A stretch of 41,054 bases of DNA from an uncultured Spirochaetales bacterium. Lineage in GTDB: Bacteria; Spirochaetota; Spirochaetia; Sphaerochaetales; Sphaerochaetaceae. The notes under the pieces are model-generated. The model made no database searches. It was not told the DNA's origin and saw only the letters and a list, made by a program, of their open reading frames with translations. The position numbers and the translations under genes are program-made. Positions 16,479-25,275 of this stretch are shown piece after piece; position 1 is the first letter of the stretch; each line of letters begins with the position of its first letter. Where the stretch lies: contig CASEZU010000061.1 of NCBI GenBank assembly GCA_949292445.1, positions 1-41,054 of the forward strand, read 5' to 3'.

Positions 16479-18393
16479 TCTCAGCCTCCAGCTCGGATGC
16501 GGCTTCCATCCACAGCTCTTCCTTCTCCTCGATCGATGCCATGATGCTCTCTTTCCGTTTCATCAGCTCCGTGATGCGCGCGGCATCGGAGTAGTTCTCC
16601 GGAAGCGCGATCTCCCCGTCAACCTTATCCTTCTCGGCGTTGAGCGCCTCAAGCTCTGAAAGCAGTCTCTCCGCATTCCGCTCGAGCGTTTTCAGCCTGT
16701 TCCTGCGCTGCTTGTCCTCCTCGTGGGAGAGCTGGGCCTTCGACTCTTTCTTCTCCTCCTTTACGGCCGGAGCGAGAGCGAACTGCTTTTCCTTCTCCTC
16801 GAGCTTGTACTCGAAGTAGCTGTAGTCGCCCTCGAAGAACTCGGCCCCGTCCTCTGAGAGATAGAGGATGCGCGTCGCGAGGTTCTTGATGAAATGCCTG
16901 TCATGGCTGACGAATATCACCGTGCCGCCGTAGGCTTTTATCGCATCGGAGAGCATCTCCTTCGCGTTTATGTCGAGATGGTTCGTCGGCTCGTCGAGAA
17001 GGAGGAGGTTGGAGGGGTGGAGGAGTATCTTGAGAAGCGCGAGGCGCGATTTCTCTCCTCCGGAGAGCACTGACACCTTCTTGAATACATCGTCGTCTGA
17101 GAAGAGGAACGCTCCGAGAAGATTCCTTATTCCGGGAATGTCCTTGGTGTCAGCAAGGCTTTCGGCCTCCTCAAGCACCGTATTGGCGGGATTGAGAGTG
17201 TTCTCCGTGTCCTGCGCGAAGTACGCTTTCTTCACGCCTGCGCCGTCCTTTATCTCTCCCTCATACTGGCTGTCCGCGCCTGCGAGCATCCTCAGCAGCG
17301 TCGATTTTCCCGTTCCGTTGCGTCCTGTGATCGCGAGGCGCTCGCCCTTCTTCACGAGGAAGGAAAAATCGCGGTAGATAACGTTGCTGCCGTAGGACTT
17401 GGAGAGATGCTCTGCTTTTATCACATCGTTTCCTGAGTGCGGGGCAGGGGGGAAGCGGAATGAGAGTTTCCTCAGATGCGCTGGAATCTCTATCAGCTCG
17501 AGTTTGTCCAGCGCCTTTATCCTCGACTGCACCTGGCGGCTCTTTGTGGCTTTGTAGCGGAAGCGTTCGATGAACTCCTCCGTTTTCTCTATCTCCTCCT
17601 GCTGCTTTCTGTACGCCTTCTCAAGCTCCGCGATCTCCTCCTCGCGCCTTCTGAGATAGTCTGTGTAGTTTCCCGCATAGCGCGTGAGGCGGCCGCTGAA
17701 AAGCTCATAGACCTCTGTGACCATATCGTCGAGGAAGTCCTGGTCATGGGAGACGACCATCAGGCCGCCGTCAAAGGCTTTCAGATACTCCTCAAGCCAG
17801 ACAAGGGCCTCTATGTCGAGGTAGTTTGTCGGCTCGTCAAGGAAGAGGAAGTCGGGGCTTTCAAGGAGGATTCTCGCAAGTGCTATCCTCATCTGGTAGC
17901 CGCCGGAGAACTCGCGCGCCGGACGCTGCAGGTCCGCCTTCGTGAAGCCGAGTCCGAAGAGTATTGTCTCGATCCTCGGCCTTCTTGAGTAGTATCCCGA
18001 GGAGGTGAGGATCTCGTGGCATTCGGAGAGCTTCTCCGCCGCGGCCATGGCATCGCTGCCGCCCATTCCGGTTCTCTCTTCGAGAACCTTCATCTCCTCC
18101 AGCACCGGAGCAAATCTTGAGTATCCTTCCTCGGCAGCCTCATATACCGTGCTCTCCGGAAGGACTATGTCCGACTGCGGAAGGTATGATATCCTCGCGC
18201 CCCTCGTCATTGTGATAGAGGCGCTGTCCCCTTTGATGGCGCCTGAAATTACTTTCAGGAGAGTGGACTTGCCCGAACCGTTGGCTCCCGCGAGCGCGGC
18301 CCTTGTCCTCTCGCTCATCGTGAAGCCCACATTTTTGAGTATTTCCCTGTCGCCGAATGAAAGCGATATATCCTGTATCTGGAGAGTTCTCAT
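16462..18393 (-). CDS. ABC-F family ATPase (Uup/YdiF type)
   Basis: The 643-residue soluble protein has two ABC cassettes and no membrane segments. Cassette 1 has GANGSGKST, signature FSGGYQMRIALARILL and FLFLDEPTNYLD; cassette 2 has GRNGTGKST, signature LSGGEKSRLALLKILL and LLLLDEPTNHLD. The inter-cassette linker (about 235-315) is charged and coiled-coil-like, with RRREEEIAELEKAYRKQQEE, the P-site tRNA-interaction region of ABC-F proteins. The C-terminal 100 residues form a second predicted coiled coil as in Uup and YdiF. ABC-F factors act on stalled ribosomes; an antibiotic-protection role is possible but unsupported. It is divergent from aroDE with a good promoter, and maf and the nahK-like gene follow. 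Confidence 0.92.
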   Translation of the reverse strand: MRTLQIQDISLSFGDREILKNVGFTMSERTRAALAGANGSGKSTLLKVISGAIKGDSASITMTRGARISYLPQSDIVLPESTVYEAAEEGYSRFAPVLEEMKVLEERTGMGGSDAMAAAEKLSECHEILTSSGYYSRRPRIETILFGLGFTKADLQRPAREFSGGYQMRIALARILLESPDFLFLDEPTNYLDIEALVWLEEYLKAFDGGLMVVSHDQDFLDDMVTEVYELFSGRLTRYAGNYTDYLRRREEEIAELEKAYRKQQEEIEKTEEFIERFRYKATKSRQVQSRIKALDKLELIEIPAHLRKLSFRFPPAPHSGNDVIKAEHLSKSYGSNVIYRDFSFLVKKGERLAITGRNGTGKSTLLRMLAGADSQYEGEIKDGAGVKKAYFAQDTENTLNPANTVLEEAESLADTKDIPGIRNLLGAFLFSDDDVFKKVSVLSGGEKSRLALLKILLHPSNLLLLDEPTNHLDINAKEMLSDAIKAYGGTVIFVSHDRHFIKNLATRILYLSEDGAEFFEGDYSYFEYKLEEKEKQFALAPAVKEEKKESKAQLSHEEDKQRRNRLKTLERNAERLLSELEALNAEKDKVDGEIALPENYSDAARITELMKRKESIMASIEEKEELWMEAASELEAENGKDS

Positions 18394-18397
18394 CTTA

Positions 18398-18426
18398 TTG
18401 CGCCTGATTGAAGTTAAGGCTATTAT
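18398..18426 (+). promoter_or_regulatory. Promoter of aroDE
   Basis: TTGCGC (18398-18403), 17 bp and TATTAT (18421-18426) lie about 43 bp before the TTG start, with AAGGAG at 18457-18462 as the ribosome binding site. Confidence 0.5.
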
Positions 18427-18429
18427 CGG

Positions 18430-18458
18430 AACATATCAGGAATCCCCCTGTTCTTCAA
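18430..18458 (-). promoter_or_regulatory. Promoter of the ABC-F operon
   Basis: On the minus strand TTGAAG (18458-18453), 17 bp and TATGTT (18435-18430) point toward the ABC-F start at 18393. The -35 hexamer overlaps the aroDE ribosome binding site on the other strand, so the two divergent promoters share a 75-bp space. Confidence 0.5.
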
Positions 18459-18468
18459 GGAGACTAAA

Positions 18469-19914
18469 TTGATCTGTCTTACACTATCAGGAAGCACTCT
18501 TTCAGCCTGTCTCAGCGAAATCAGGGAGAACAGGGAATACATCGATCTTGCGGAGCTGAGGCTGGATTATCTCGAGAAAAGCGAGCAGGAGAGAGCATCC
18601 GAGTTCCCCTCAATGACAGATGTCCCCGTTATCCTCACGCTGAGAAGGAAGGAGGACGGGGGAAAATGCACTCTCTCCGAAAAGGAGAGAAGGGCCCTCC
18701 TTCTCTCTGCCCTTGACGGCGATTTCGCCTATGTGGACATAGAGGAGGACGTCAAGAAGAACGACGTCGAGGAGAAGGCGAGGGCGAAGGGCGTGAAGAT
18801 AATCCGCTCATTCCACGACTTCTCAGGCATTCCTGATGATATCTACTCGCGCATCTACCGCCTTGCGGAGAGGGGGGACATAGCCAAGGCCGCAGTGACT
18901 CCCCATTCGATACAGGATGTGCTGACTCTCTTCCGCATCTCTGAGGAGCTTAAGGAGATTCCCAAGATAATCATAGGGATGGGCGACTGGGGAATACCCC
19001 TGAGGATTCTCTACAGAAGAGCGGGGTCTATACTCACTTTCGCATCTTCGGGCGAGGCGGTGGCGCCGGGACAGATCAGCGCGAAGGACCTCAAGCTGCT
19101 TTACCGTGCCGATCAGGTTGACGAGAAAACGGGAATATACGGAATCATAGGAAACCCTGTGCTGCACACATCCTCGCCGCAGATACACAACCCGGGCTTC
19201 CATGCGATCCACTACAACGCGATCTATCTGCCGTTCATGGTAGACAACGTGCGCGTTTTCTTCGCGCTTGCCGAATACCTCAGAATGAGAGGATTTTCAG
19301 TCACAATCCCGTTCAAGGATGCCGTTCTGATGTACCTTGGAAACATAACCAGGGAGGTCAAGCAGATAGGCGCGTGCAACACGGTCGTGCGCATGCCCGG
19401 CATGTGGAAGGGAATGAACACCGACTATTACGGATTTCTGGCGCCGATTCTCAAGGACATAGAGTCGGGAAGAATCAGGAACTCACTTGTCATAGGCGCC
19501 GGCGGTGCTGCTCAGGCTATTGTCTGGGCGCTCAGGAACAGGGGAGTGAAGGTCACTGTTCTCAACCGCACAGTCACAAGGGCTGAAAAGCTGGCGAAGA
19601 TCAACCTCTGCGAGTACGACACTCTCGAGAACGCTTCAAAGTACGAGGGCAAGGTCGACCTCATCGTCCAGACGACGAGCGTGGGCCTCTATCCCGATTT
19701 CGACGCAAACCCCATCGGTTCTTTCCACTTCACGGGACGGGAGATCGCCTACGATATCATTTACAAACCCAAGATGACTAAGTTCCTGAAAGAGGCTGAG
19801 AAAGCGGGGTGCACGCTGCACTTCGGAGAGGAGATGCTCCTCGAGCAGGGAAAGCTCCAGTTCGAGCTCTTCACAGGCTATCACTATCCGAACGGCATCC
19901 ATCCGCTGATCTGA
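18469..19914 (+). CDS. aroDE: Fused 3-dehydroquinate dehydratase (type I) / shikimate dehydrogenase
   Basis: This 481-residue bifunctional enzyme catalyses two consecutive shikimate-pathway steps. Residues 1-215 are a type I dehydroquinase: E29 and R31 in LAELRLDYLE, the catalytic H116 in RSFHDF and the Schiff-base lysine K140 in IAKAAVTPHS. Residues about 223-481 are AroE: HTSSPQIHNPGFH, VTIPFKD with catalytic K283, GACNTVV, NTDYYGF and the NADP loop GAGGAAQA. Such AroD-AroE fusions are known from plants, Chlamydiae and some other bacteria. The start is TTG at 18469, fixed by AAGGAG 6 nt upstream. The 3' end overlaps the convergent gene at 19871-21583 by 44 bp, with no terminator between them. 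aroC and aroK are 3-5 kb away on the other strand. Confidence 0.95.
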   Translation: MICLTLSGSTLSACLSEIRENREYIDLAELRLDYLEKSEQERASEFPSMTDVPVILTLRRKEDGGKCTLSEKERRALLLSALDGDFAYVDIEEDVKKNDVEEKARAKGVKIIRSFHDFSGIPDDIYSRIYRLAERGDIAKAAVTPHSIQDVLTLFRISEELKEIPKIIIGMGDWGIPLRILYRRAGSILTFASSGEAVAPGQISAKDLKLLYRADQVDEKTGIYGIIGNPVLHTSSPQIHNPGFHAIHYNAIYLPFMVDNVRVFFALAEYLRMRGFSVTIPFKDAVLMYLGNITREVKQIGACNTVVRMPGMWKGMNTDYYGFLAPILKDIESGRIRNSLVIGAGGAAQAIVWALRNRGVKVTVLNRTVTRAEKLAKINLCEYDTLENASKYEGKVDLIVQTTSVGLYPDFDANPIGSFHFTGREIAYDIIYKPKMTKFLKEAEKAGCTLHFGEEMLLEQGKLQFELFTGYHYPNGIHPLI

Positions 19915-21583
19915 CCTTGCCGGAGACGATGGCGCTGTCCACGGCATATACCTTCCAGATCCTGGCGATGGGCAGCCTGCATATCCCCTCGATATCCACA
20001 TACGCCTCATCGCCCTCGGCGGACTTCTGCGGATGGCCGATGTATGCATCCCCATCCAGCATCTCGGCAAGGACCTTGCCGTCCTTGGCTGCCGCTGCCG
20101 TGATGAGGGCGAGCTTCTCCTGGTAGTAGAGGCCGTTGGCAGAGCTCACGTCAGGGGCCTCCATCCCCTCGCGCCAGATCAGGCCTGAGCGGACATAGGC
20201 TGCCTTCAGCGGCGTATCGGCCTCCTTCAAGAGCCTCTCCATCAGGACGCTGTCATACGGGACCCCGCGCTCTGCCGGCAGCCCTGTTTCCCTGGCGTTC
20301 TCCTCGAAGCTGCGGATTTCCTCGTCCTCGACCAGGAAGCGCGGCCCCTTCGTGCGCGCGAGCATGTCGAATCCCTCATTGCAGAGCATGCGCCTCCACA
20401 TCCTCTCCGTCGCCGGGTCCATCAGGTAGATGCTGCTTCCCAGCTTGCCGAGGATATGGACCTGCAGCGTCGACATGGAGTCTATGATCCTCGCGCTGCG
20501 CTCATCTGCCGCCAGCACGACGCCCCGGGCAGCCTTCAGCGAGTTGAATGACTCATACCATGAGCGCAGGCGCATGAAGACGGTATCCGATACCGGGTAT
20601 GTCGCCGCTTCCGCTATCATGCGCTCGACGTCGGTGCATGTCGCCCCGAGCGAGAAGGCCGTCTTCGCCGACTGCCTGGTGATGGCCCATTGCGATACAT
20701 GCTCGCCGAGGCTGAGGGGGTCCGCATAGGAGAAGAGCATCGGCGGGCATTTCCCGGAGACGGATATGGTGAAGTCCGACGATACCGAGAACAGCGGGTC
20801 GCCTGTATCGCTGAGGCTCCTTGCATGGAGGCGCCCTCCGTCCCTCTCGATGAAGAACAGGTCCCCGAGCGCGTCCAGGTCATCGGCAAGGCAGTATCCG
20901 GTGGCATCGCTGATGAAGCGGAGTATCCGTCCCTCGTCCCCGCCCCTTGCGAGGGAGAGGAAGCAGAGCGCCTCCACCAGATGCCTCCTGCGGCTGTCGA
21001 AGTATTCCGGATGGATGAGGTAGCCTATCGCATCGACCGTTCCCAGCTTTGAGAAGCGCGTAGCCGCGTCCTGCGACAGATAGACCATCCCGTCTGAATC
21101 GGCTTCGGCCACGCCCAGGTAGAGGAGGGCCTTCATGATCGCCGCAGCTGCCCGCGTAGCCTTCTCCGGGTCGATGGAGGGGAACCTCGATGTGAAGAGC
21201 GCTGACGAGAGGTACTTCTCCGCGGATGACGGCTTCTCGGATATCGTGCCGGATGCCAGTATCGACATCATCATCGGCAGGAACTGGAACGGATAGCTCC
21301 CGATGCATCCCTCCCTGCCGAATATGGCGGCATAGGACACTGCCCTGAGGCCCAGCGGGGAGACCGCTGCGTTCCCCTCCCTGTCCTCCTCCGCCAGTCC
21401 CCTGGCAAGGAATGACCTCCTCCTGTCCTGCGGGAGGGACTGCCAGGATGGGGGCGAGGCCGCAAGCAGCGTGAGGAGCTCCGAATCATCATCCGTCACC
21501 GCAGCGAGGATGCCGTCCCCGTTCTCCTCCAGGTACGCCTTGTCCTTCTGCTTGCCGATGTCTGGGAAAAGGAGCTTCATCAT
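19871..21583 (-). CDS. Helicase-associated protein (Helicase_C_3/XPB N-terminal domain-like), partner of the XPB helicase
   Basis: The product is 570 residues and not an enzyme by motif. The middle segment (about 260-340; LFSVSSDFTISVSGKCPPML and DPLSLGEHVSQWAITRQSAK) looks like the Helicase_C_3/XPB-Ssl2 N-terminal family seen beside bacterial XPB genes, and the following LRSWYESFNSLKAARGVVLA is winged-helix-like. The N-terminal 250 residues look all-helical. The last residues (KVRSADGCRSDSDSL) lie in the 44-bp overlap with aroDE. The ATG at 21583 overlaps the helicase stop by one base (TGATG), so the two are almost certainly made together; the partner may load or regulate the helicase. Homology is inferred from recollected family pattern and context. 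Confidence 0.65.
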   Translation of the reverse strand: MMKLLFPDIGKQKDKAYLEENGDGILAAVTDDDSELLTLLAASPPSWQSLPQDRRRSFLARGLAEEDREGNAAVSPLGLRAVSYAAIFGREGCIGSYPFQFLPMMMSILASGTISEKPSSAEKYLSSALFTSRFPSIDPEKATRAAAAIMKALLYLGVAEADSDGMVYLSQDAATRFSKLGTVDAIGYLIHPEYFDSRRRHLVEALCFLSLARGGDEGRILRFISDATGYCLADDLDALGDLFFIERDGGRLHARSLSDTGDPLFSVSSDFTISVSGKCPPMLFSYADPLSLGEHVSQWAITRQSAKTAFSLGATCTDVERMIAEAATYPVSDTVFMRLRSWYESFNSLKAARGVVLAADERSARIIDSMSTLQVHILGKLGSSIYLMDPATERMWRRMLCNEGFDMLARTKGPRFLVEDEEIRSFEENARETGLPAERGVPYDSVLMERLLKEADTPLKAAYVRSGLIWREGMEAPDVSSANGLYYQEKLALITAAAAKDGKVLAEMLDGDAYIGHPQKSAEGDEAYVDIEGICRLPIARIWKVYAVDSAIVSGKVRSADGCRSDSDSL

Positions 21584-23196
21584 CACCACCTGTCGATCGT
21601 ATATGAATAGCCCTGCTCGGCCAGGAACTTCTGCCTGTTGAGCGCATATGATTCCTCTACCGTATACTCGGTGACGAGCGAGTAGAAGTGGCTGTCCCTC
21701 TCCTTGGGCCTCAGGATGCGACCCAGGCGCTGCGCCTCCTCCTGCCTGGAGCCGAATGTGCCGGAGATCTGTATCGCTACGGACGCATCAGGCAGGTCGA
21801 TCGCGTAGTTGGCTACCTTCGATACGATCAGCACCTTTATCTTCCTTTCCCTGAAGGCCTGGTAAAGCTCCTCGCGCTTCGCGTTGCCCGTGGAGCCAGT
21901 GATCATGGGATAGCCGAACCTGTCATGGAAGTACTTCAGCTGCTCGATATACTGGCCGATTATGAGGATGGAGTCATCGGGATGCTCCCCGATGATCCTC
22001 GCCGCCGCGTCGAGCTTGAGCGGGTTGACGGAGGCGATGACATGCTTCTGGTGCGATGTCGCCAGCGCATACCTCACCTCATCCTCCTCCGGCAGCTGCA
22101 GCCGGATCTCATGGCAGCAGGCCGTGGCGATGAAGCCCTTCTCGGCCAGCTCTGACCAGGGCGAGTCGAAGCGCTTGGGGCCGACGAGGGAGAATACCTG
22201 GTCTTCCTTGCCGTCCTCGCGGATGAGGGTCGCGGTGAGGCCGAGCCTGTGCAGCGCCTGCAGCTCCGCGGTGACGCGGAACACCGGCGCAGGCAGCATA
22301 TGCACCTCGTCGTAGATGATGAATCCCCAGTCCTCATCGCGGAAGATGGAGAAGTGCGGATAGGGGCCATCGGCTGCGGGCCTCCATGTCAGGACCTGGT
22401 ATGTCGATACCGTCACGTTCCTGATTTCCTTGGCATTGCCGGTATACTCCCCGACATCGGCTTCGGTGAGCGTCGTCTTGTCGAGTATCTCGCGTATCCA
22501 CTGGTGCACGGACGTGACATTGGGGCAGAGTATGAGCGTCTTCCTGCCGAGCCTTGCCATCGCCATCAGCGCGACGATTGTCTTGCCCGACCCGCAGGGG
22601 AGCACTATCGTGCCGAAGCCGGTGCCCGGGCTGCCGTCCGATATGAACGCATCGGCTGCCTGCACCTGGTAGTCCCTTGGCCTGAATGTGTCCCTCAGGG
22701 AGATCTGCAGGGGCGCGCCGTCCTTGAGCGGTATCATGTCGGCGATGGGGAAGCCCTGCCTTATGAGCGTCGCCTTCAGCGTGCCCCTGTCATAGCGCCT
22801 GACGAGGAATGATGAATCATCATGCGGCTCTATGAGCCCCTCAAGGCTCCTGTCCGCCTTGAGCTGCAGGGCGAAGACGGGGCGCCTGACCTTCAGCAGG
22901 AGATGGTCCTCGTCGTATTCCTCGAGGACGAAGTCGCCGTACCTGCCTGCCTGGTCCTCGATGAAGAAGGTGACGCGGCTGTCGACCTCATAGCGCGACC
23001 ATCTCTCCAGCGCCGCTATGATGTCCTGGCTGCCCATGCCTGATGAGATGGCATTCCAGAGCGAGAGCTGGGAGATCATGTACGTATGGATGTGCTCCGG
23101 GCTCTTCACGAGGTCCGCGAACCGGGAGATATCCTTCCTGCAGTCAGCAGCGGAAGGGGAGTGCACATCCAGAAGGAGCGTCCTGTCGCTCTGCAC
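21583..23196 (-). CDS. XPB/Rad25-type DNA repair helicase (superfamily 2)
   Basis: The 537-residue helicase has an N-terminal damage-recognition-like domain (1-165), then Q-motif-like FRPRDYQVQA, Walker A LPCGSGKT (199-206), DEVH (296-299), the XPB-specific RED motif (326-328, TATLIREDGKED) and C-terminal motifs QISGTFGSRQEEAQRLGRIL. The RED motif and the DEVH box mark it as XPB rather than RecG or UvrB. Eukaryotic and archaeal XPB opens DNA in nucleotide excision repair; bacterial XPB proteins are 3'-5' helicases of less clear duty. It starts with GTG at 23196, 10 bp after aroC, with a weak Shine-Dalgarno. It is followed by its probable partner protein with a one-base overlap. Confidence 0.9.
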   Translation of the reverse strand: MQSDRTLLLDVHSPSAADCRKDISRFADLVKSPEHIHTYMISQLSLWNAISSGMGSQDIIAALERWSRYEVDSRVTFFIEDQAGRYGDFVLEEYDEDHLLLKVRRPVFALQLKADRSLEGLIEPHDDSSFLVRRYDRGTLKATLIRQGFPIADMIPLKDGAPLQISLRDTFRPRDYQVQAADAFISDGSPGTGFGTIVLPCGSGKTIVALMAMARLGRKTLILCPNVTSVHQWIREILDKTTLTEADVGEYTGNAKEIRNVTVSTYQVLTWRPAADGPYPHFSIFRDEDWGFIIYDEVHMLPAPVFRVTAELQALHRLGLTATLIREDGKEDQVFSLVGPKRFDSPWSELAEKGFIATACCHEIRLQLPEEDEVRYALATSHQKHVIASVNPLKLDAAARIIGEHPDDSILIIGQYIEQLKYFHDRFGYPMITGSTGNAKREELYQAFRERKIKVLIVSKVANYAIDLPDASVAIQISGTFGSRQEEAQRLGRILRPKERDSHFYSLVTEYTVEESYALNRQKFLAEQGYSYTIDRW

Positions 23197-23206
23197 GGTC
23201 AGCGGC

Positions 23207-24259
23207 TTATCCAGAGTAGGCCTCCTTGATGAGCATCATGTCGGCAAGGGCGATGGCTGCCATGGCCTCGACGACCACCGATGCCCTGATGGCTATGCAT
23301 GGGTCATGGCGGCCCCTGACGCTGATCGGCGTATCATTGCCATCCTCATCCATCGTCATCTGGCTGATGGAGATCGACGGGGTAGGCTTGGCCGCGGCCC
23401 TGATGATGATATCCTCGCCTGTGGTGATCCCTCCGAGGATGCCTCCCGCATTGTTGGAGAGGAAGCGTCCACCTGCCATCTGGTCGTTGTTGGCGCTCCC
23501 TTTCATGGCAGCGGCGCCGAATCCGCTGCCGAACTCGACTCCCTTGATGCCGCCGATGGACATCACTGCCATCGCGAGGATCGCATCAGCCTTGTCGAAG
23601 ACAGGGTCCCCGAGACCCGGGACCATGCCCCTTGCGCGGCATTCGATGATCCCTCCGACGCTGTCGCCGCCTTCGCGCGCCTTCTCGACTTCCGCCCTCA
23701 TCGCCTCCAGCTCAGGGCAGTCCGGCGCATAGAGCTCGTTCGCGAATGGCGGTTCCCAGCTGTAGCTGCTGGCACTGATGCCGCCGATGGCGATGACGCC
23801 TGCGTCGACAGAGATCCCCTTCATGGCGAGCAGCTGCTTGGCGAGCGCTCCTGCGAAGCAGCGCGAGAGCGTCTCCCTGCCGGAGGAGCGCCCTCCTCCC
23901 CGCCAGTCGCGTATGCCGTACTTCGCCCAGAATGAGTAGTCGGCATGCCCGGGCCTGAAGGTGTGCGCGATCTCATCATAATGGGAGGATATCTGCGCCT
24001 TGTTCTCCACTGCGAATGCGATGGGTGCGCCTGTCGATACGCCATCCATCACCCCTGAGAGGATGCGCGGGATATCGTCCTCGCTGCGCTTCGTGCCGAG
24101 CGATGTCGAGCCCGGCCTGCGCCTTGACATGTCGCTGAGGATCCTGTCCATGTCTATCCTGATCCCTGCCGGGAACCCATCCACGATGCCGCCCAAGGCC
24201 GGCCCGTGCGATTCGCCGAACGTCGTCACCCTGAAGAGCCTGCCGAAAGTGCTAGACAT
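23207..24259 (-). CDS. aroC: Chorismate synthase
   Basis: The 350-residue flavoenzyme removes phosphate from EPSP to give chorismate. It begins MSSTFGRLFRVTTFGESHGP with the first catalytic histidine, then has RRRPGSTSLGTKRSEDD, the second histidine in RPGHADYSF, GGGRSSGRETLSRC and the C-terminal GRHDPCIAIRASVVVEAM. Length and motifs are normal. It overlaps the end of aroK by 8 bp, and the XPB helicase follows 10 bp after its stop. EPSP synthase (aroA) and aroB are not in this window. Confidence 0.96.
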   Translation of the reverse strand: MSSTFGRLFRVTTFGESHGPALGGIVDGFPAGIRIDMDRILSDMSRRRPGSTSLGTKRSEDDIPRILSGVMDGVSTGAPIAFAVENKAQISSHYDEIAHTFRPGHADYSFWAKYGIRDWRGGGRSSGRETLSRCFAGALAKQLLAMKGISVDAGVIAIGGISASSYSWEPPFANELYAPDCPELEAMRAEVEKAREGGDSVGGIIECRARGMVPGLGDPVFDKADAILAMAVMSIGGIKGVEFGSGFGAAAMKGSANNDQMAGGRFLSNNAGGILGGITTGEDIIIRAAAKPTPSISISQMTMDEDGNDTPISVRGRHDPCIAIRASVVVEAMAAIALADMMLIKEAYSG

Positions 24260-24779
24260 AGCCGTTCTCCTCCAGCCTGGCCGCGATCATCCGCGCGGTG
24301 TCGGCCTTGTCGGCGTATGGCCCCAGGTCCAGCACCAGGTCCGCTATCTCCCGGTATATGGCGTCGCGCCGCTGGTAGAGGGCGTGGAACGATCCCTGGA
24401 GGTCATCTGGGTCGAGGAAGGCCGGTACGCCATGCCTGAGTATGACTGGAAGCATATCCTCCTCCTTCCTCCGCAGGTAGACGGTCCTGCCGCTTTCCCT
24501 GACGAGGCCGATGAGCCTGCTGTTGTCGCAGGCGCCGCCCCCGAGGGACATGATGAAGGAGCCGTGCCCCGCGATATAGCTGCCGACAGCCTCTGCTTCC
24601 TTCTCCATGAACGCGTCCTTGCCGCTGACGAGGTAGAACTCACGTACGGACATCGGCGCTATCAGGGGCAGTACGAGGTCATCGGCATCAGCTGCCTCGA
24701 TGCCGAGCATCCCTGAGACGAGCCTCGCCATGCCCGTCTTGCCTGAGTGCTTTATCCCTGCGAAGAAAATCCTTGCCAT
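24252..24779 (-). CDS. aroK: Shikimate kinase
   Basis: The product is 175 residues with the P-loop GIKHSGKTG (8-16), the metal/substrate Asp in DADDL (31-35), the shikimate-binding GGGA (80-83) and a C-terminal YQRRDAIYREIAD helix with the adenine-side arginine. One oddity: the usual GExxFRxxE segment that carries the shikimate-binding arginine (Arg58 in common numbering) reads GKDAFMEKEAE, with Met where Arg is expected. Genetic context (overlapping aroC, near aroDE) still supports the role. No Shine-Dalgarno is present; TATAAT ends 8 nt before the ATG. Confidence 0.87.
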   Translation of the reverse strand: MARIFFAGIKHSGKTGMARLVSGMLGIEAADADDLVLPLIAPMSVREFYLVSGKDAFMEKEAEAVGSYIAGHGSFIMSLGGGACDNSRLIGLVRESGRTVYLRRKEEDMLPVILRHGVPAFLDPDDLQGSFHALYQRRDAIYREIADLVLDLGPYADKADTARMIAARLEENGYV

Positions 24780-24787
24780 AGGAGCTG

Positions 24788-24793
24788 ATTATA
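24788..24793 (-). promoter_or_regulatory. -10 box before aroK, predicted leaderless or near-leaderless
   Basis: A consensus TATAAT on the minus strand ends 8 nt before the aroK ATG, and no ribosome binding site fits in the 8 nt. The -35 region (ATGACT at 17 bp) is weak. It would give aroK-aroC-XPB their own promoter inside the operon. Confidence 0.4.
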
Positions 24794-24808
24794 TTGCCAA
24801 AGCGGCCT

Positions 24809-25261
24809 TCAGTCATCATCTGGCGGCGCTTCATACTCAGGTATCGAGGGGATGGATGCCTGCGATGCGGCACGCTTCTCCGCGATCCTGCGCTCCCGCC
24901 GCCCCTTGCGCATCTCGAACTTCTCCAGGTATTCGGCTTCCTTCCTGTTGCGCCTGGATTCGATCTCGAACCTGTTCTCCTCCGCGTTCTTCTTCAGCGC
25001 ATAGTGGAAGACGACCACCATCATGTACCAGAGGAAGGCCATCACGAAGGGGGAGAAGTTCGCAAAGGTGTACTCGAACGTCGTTATGTTGGCCTCCCCG
25101 AGTGAGAGGAGGATCGCCAGGTCCTGGAAGAACATCAGCAGCGAGATGATGGCCGGGAAGACCCAGTAGAGCCCCTGCCGCGAGAAGATGAAGCGCATGG
25201 ACGCGAGCAGCGCCATGAACGAGAGCAGCAGTGCGGTGATGGGGATGATGTATACTATCAT
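24809..25261 (-). CDS. Small membrane protein with charged coiled-coil tail, function unknown
   Basis: This 150-residue protein is not recognised. Three membrane helices are clear, at about 2-23, 32-52 and 66-88, followed by a strongly charged helical region (NAEENRFEIESRRNRKEAEY, EMRKGRRERRIAEKRAA) and an acidic end EYEAPPDDD. The topology suggests a cytoplasmic tail that could bind nucleic acid or a membrane-bound partner, but nothing identifies it. The start at 25261 has GGAGG six bases upstream; an in-frame start at 25309 would overlap the divergent dGTPase promoter. It is 29 bp upstream of aroK and may be the first gene of that run. Confidence 0.6.
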   Translation of the reverse strand: MIVYIIPITALLLSFMALLASMRFIFSRQGLYWVFPAIISLLMFFQDLAILLSLGEANITTFEYTFANFSPFVMAFLWYMMVVVFHYALKKNAEENRFEIESRRNRKEAEYLEKFEMRKGRRERRIAEKRAASQASIPSIPEYEAPPDDD

Positions 25262-25275
25262 GGGCGCCTCCACAT

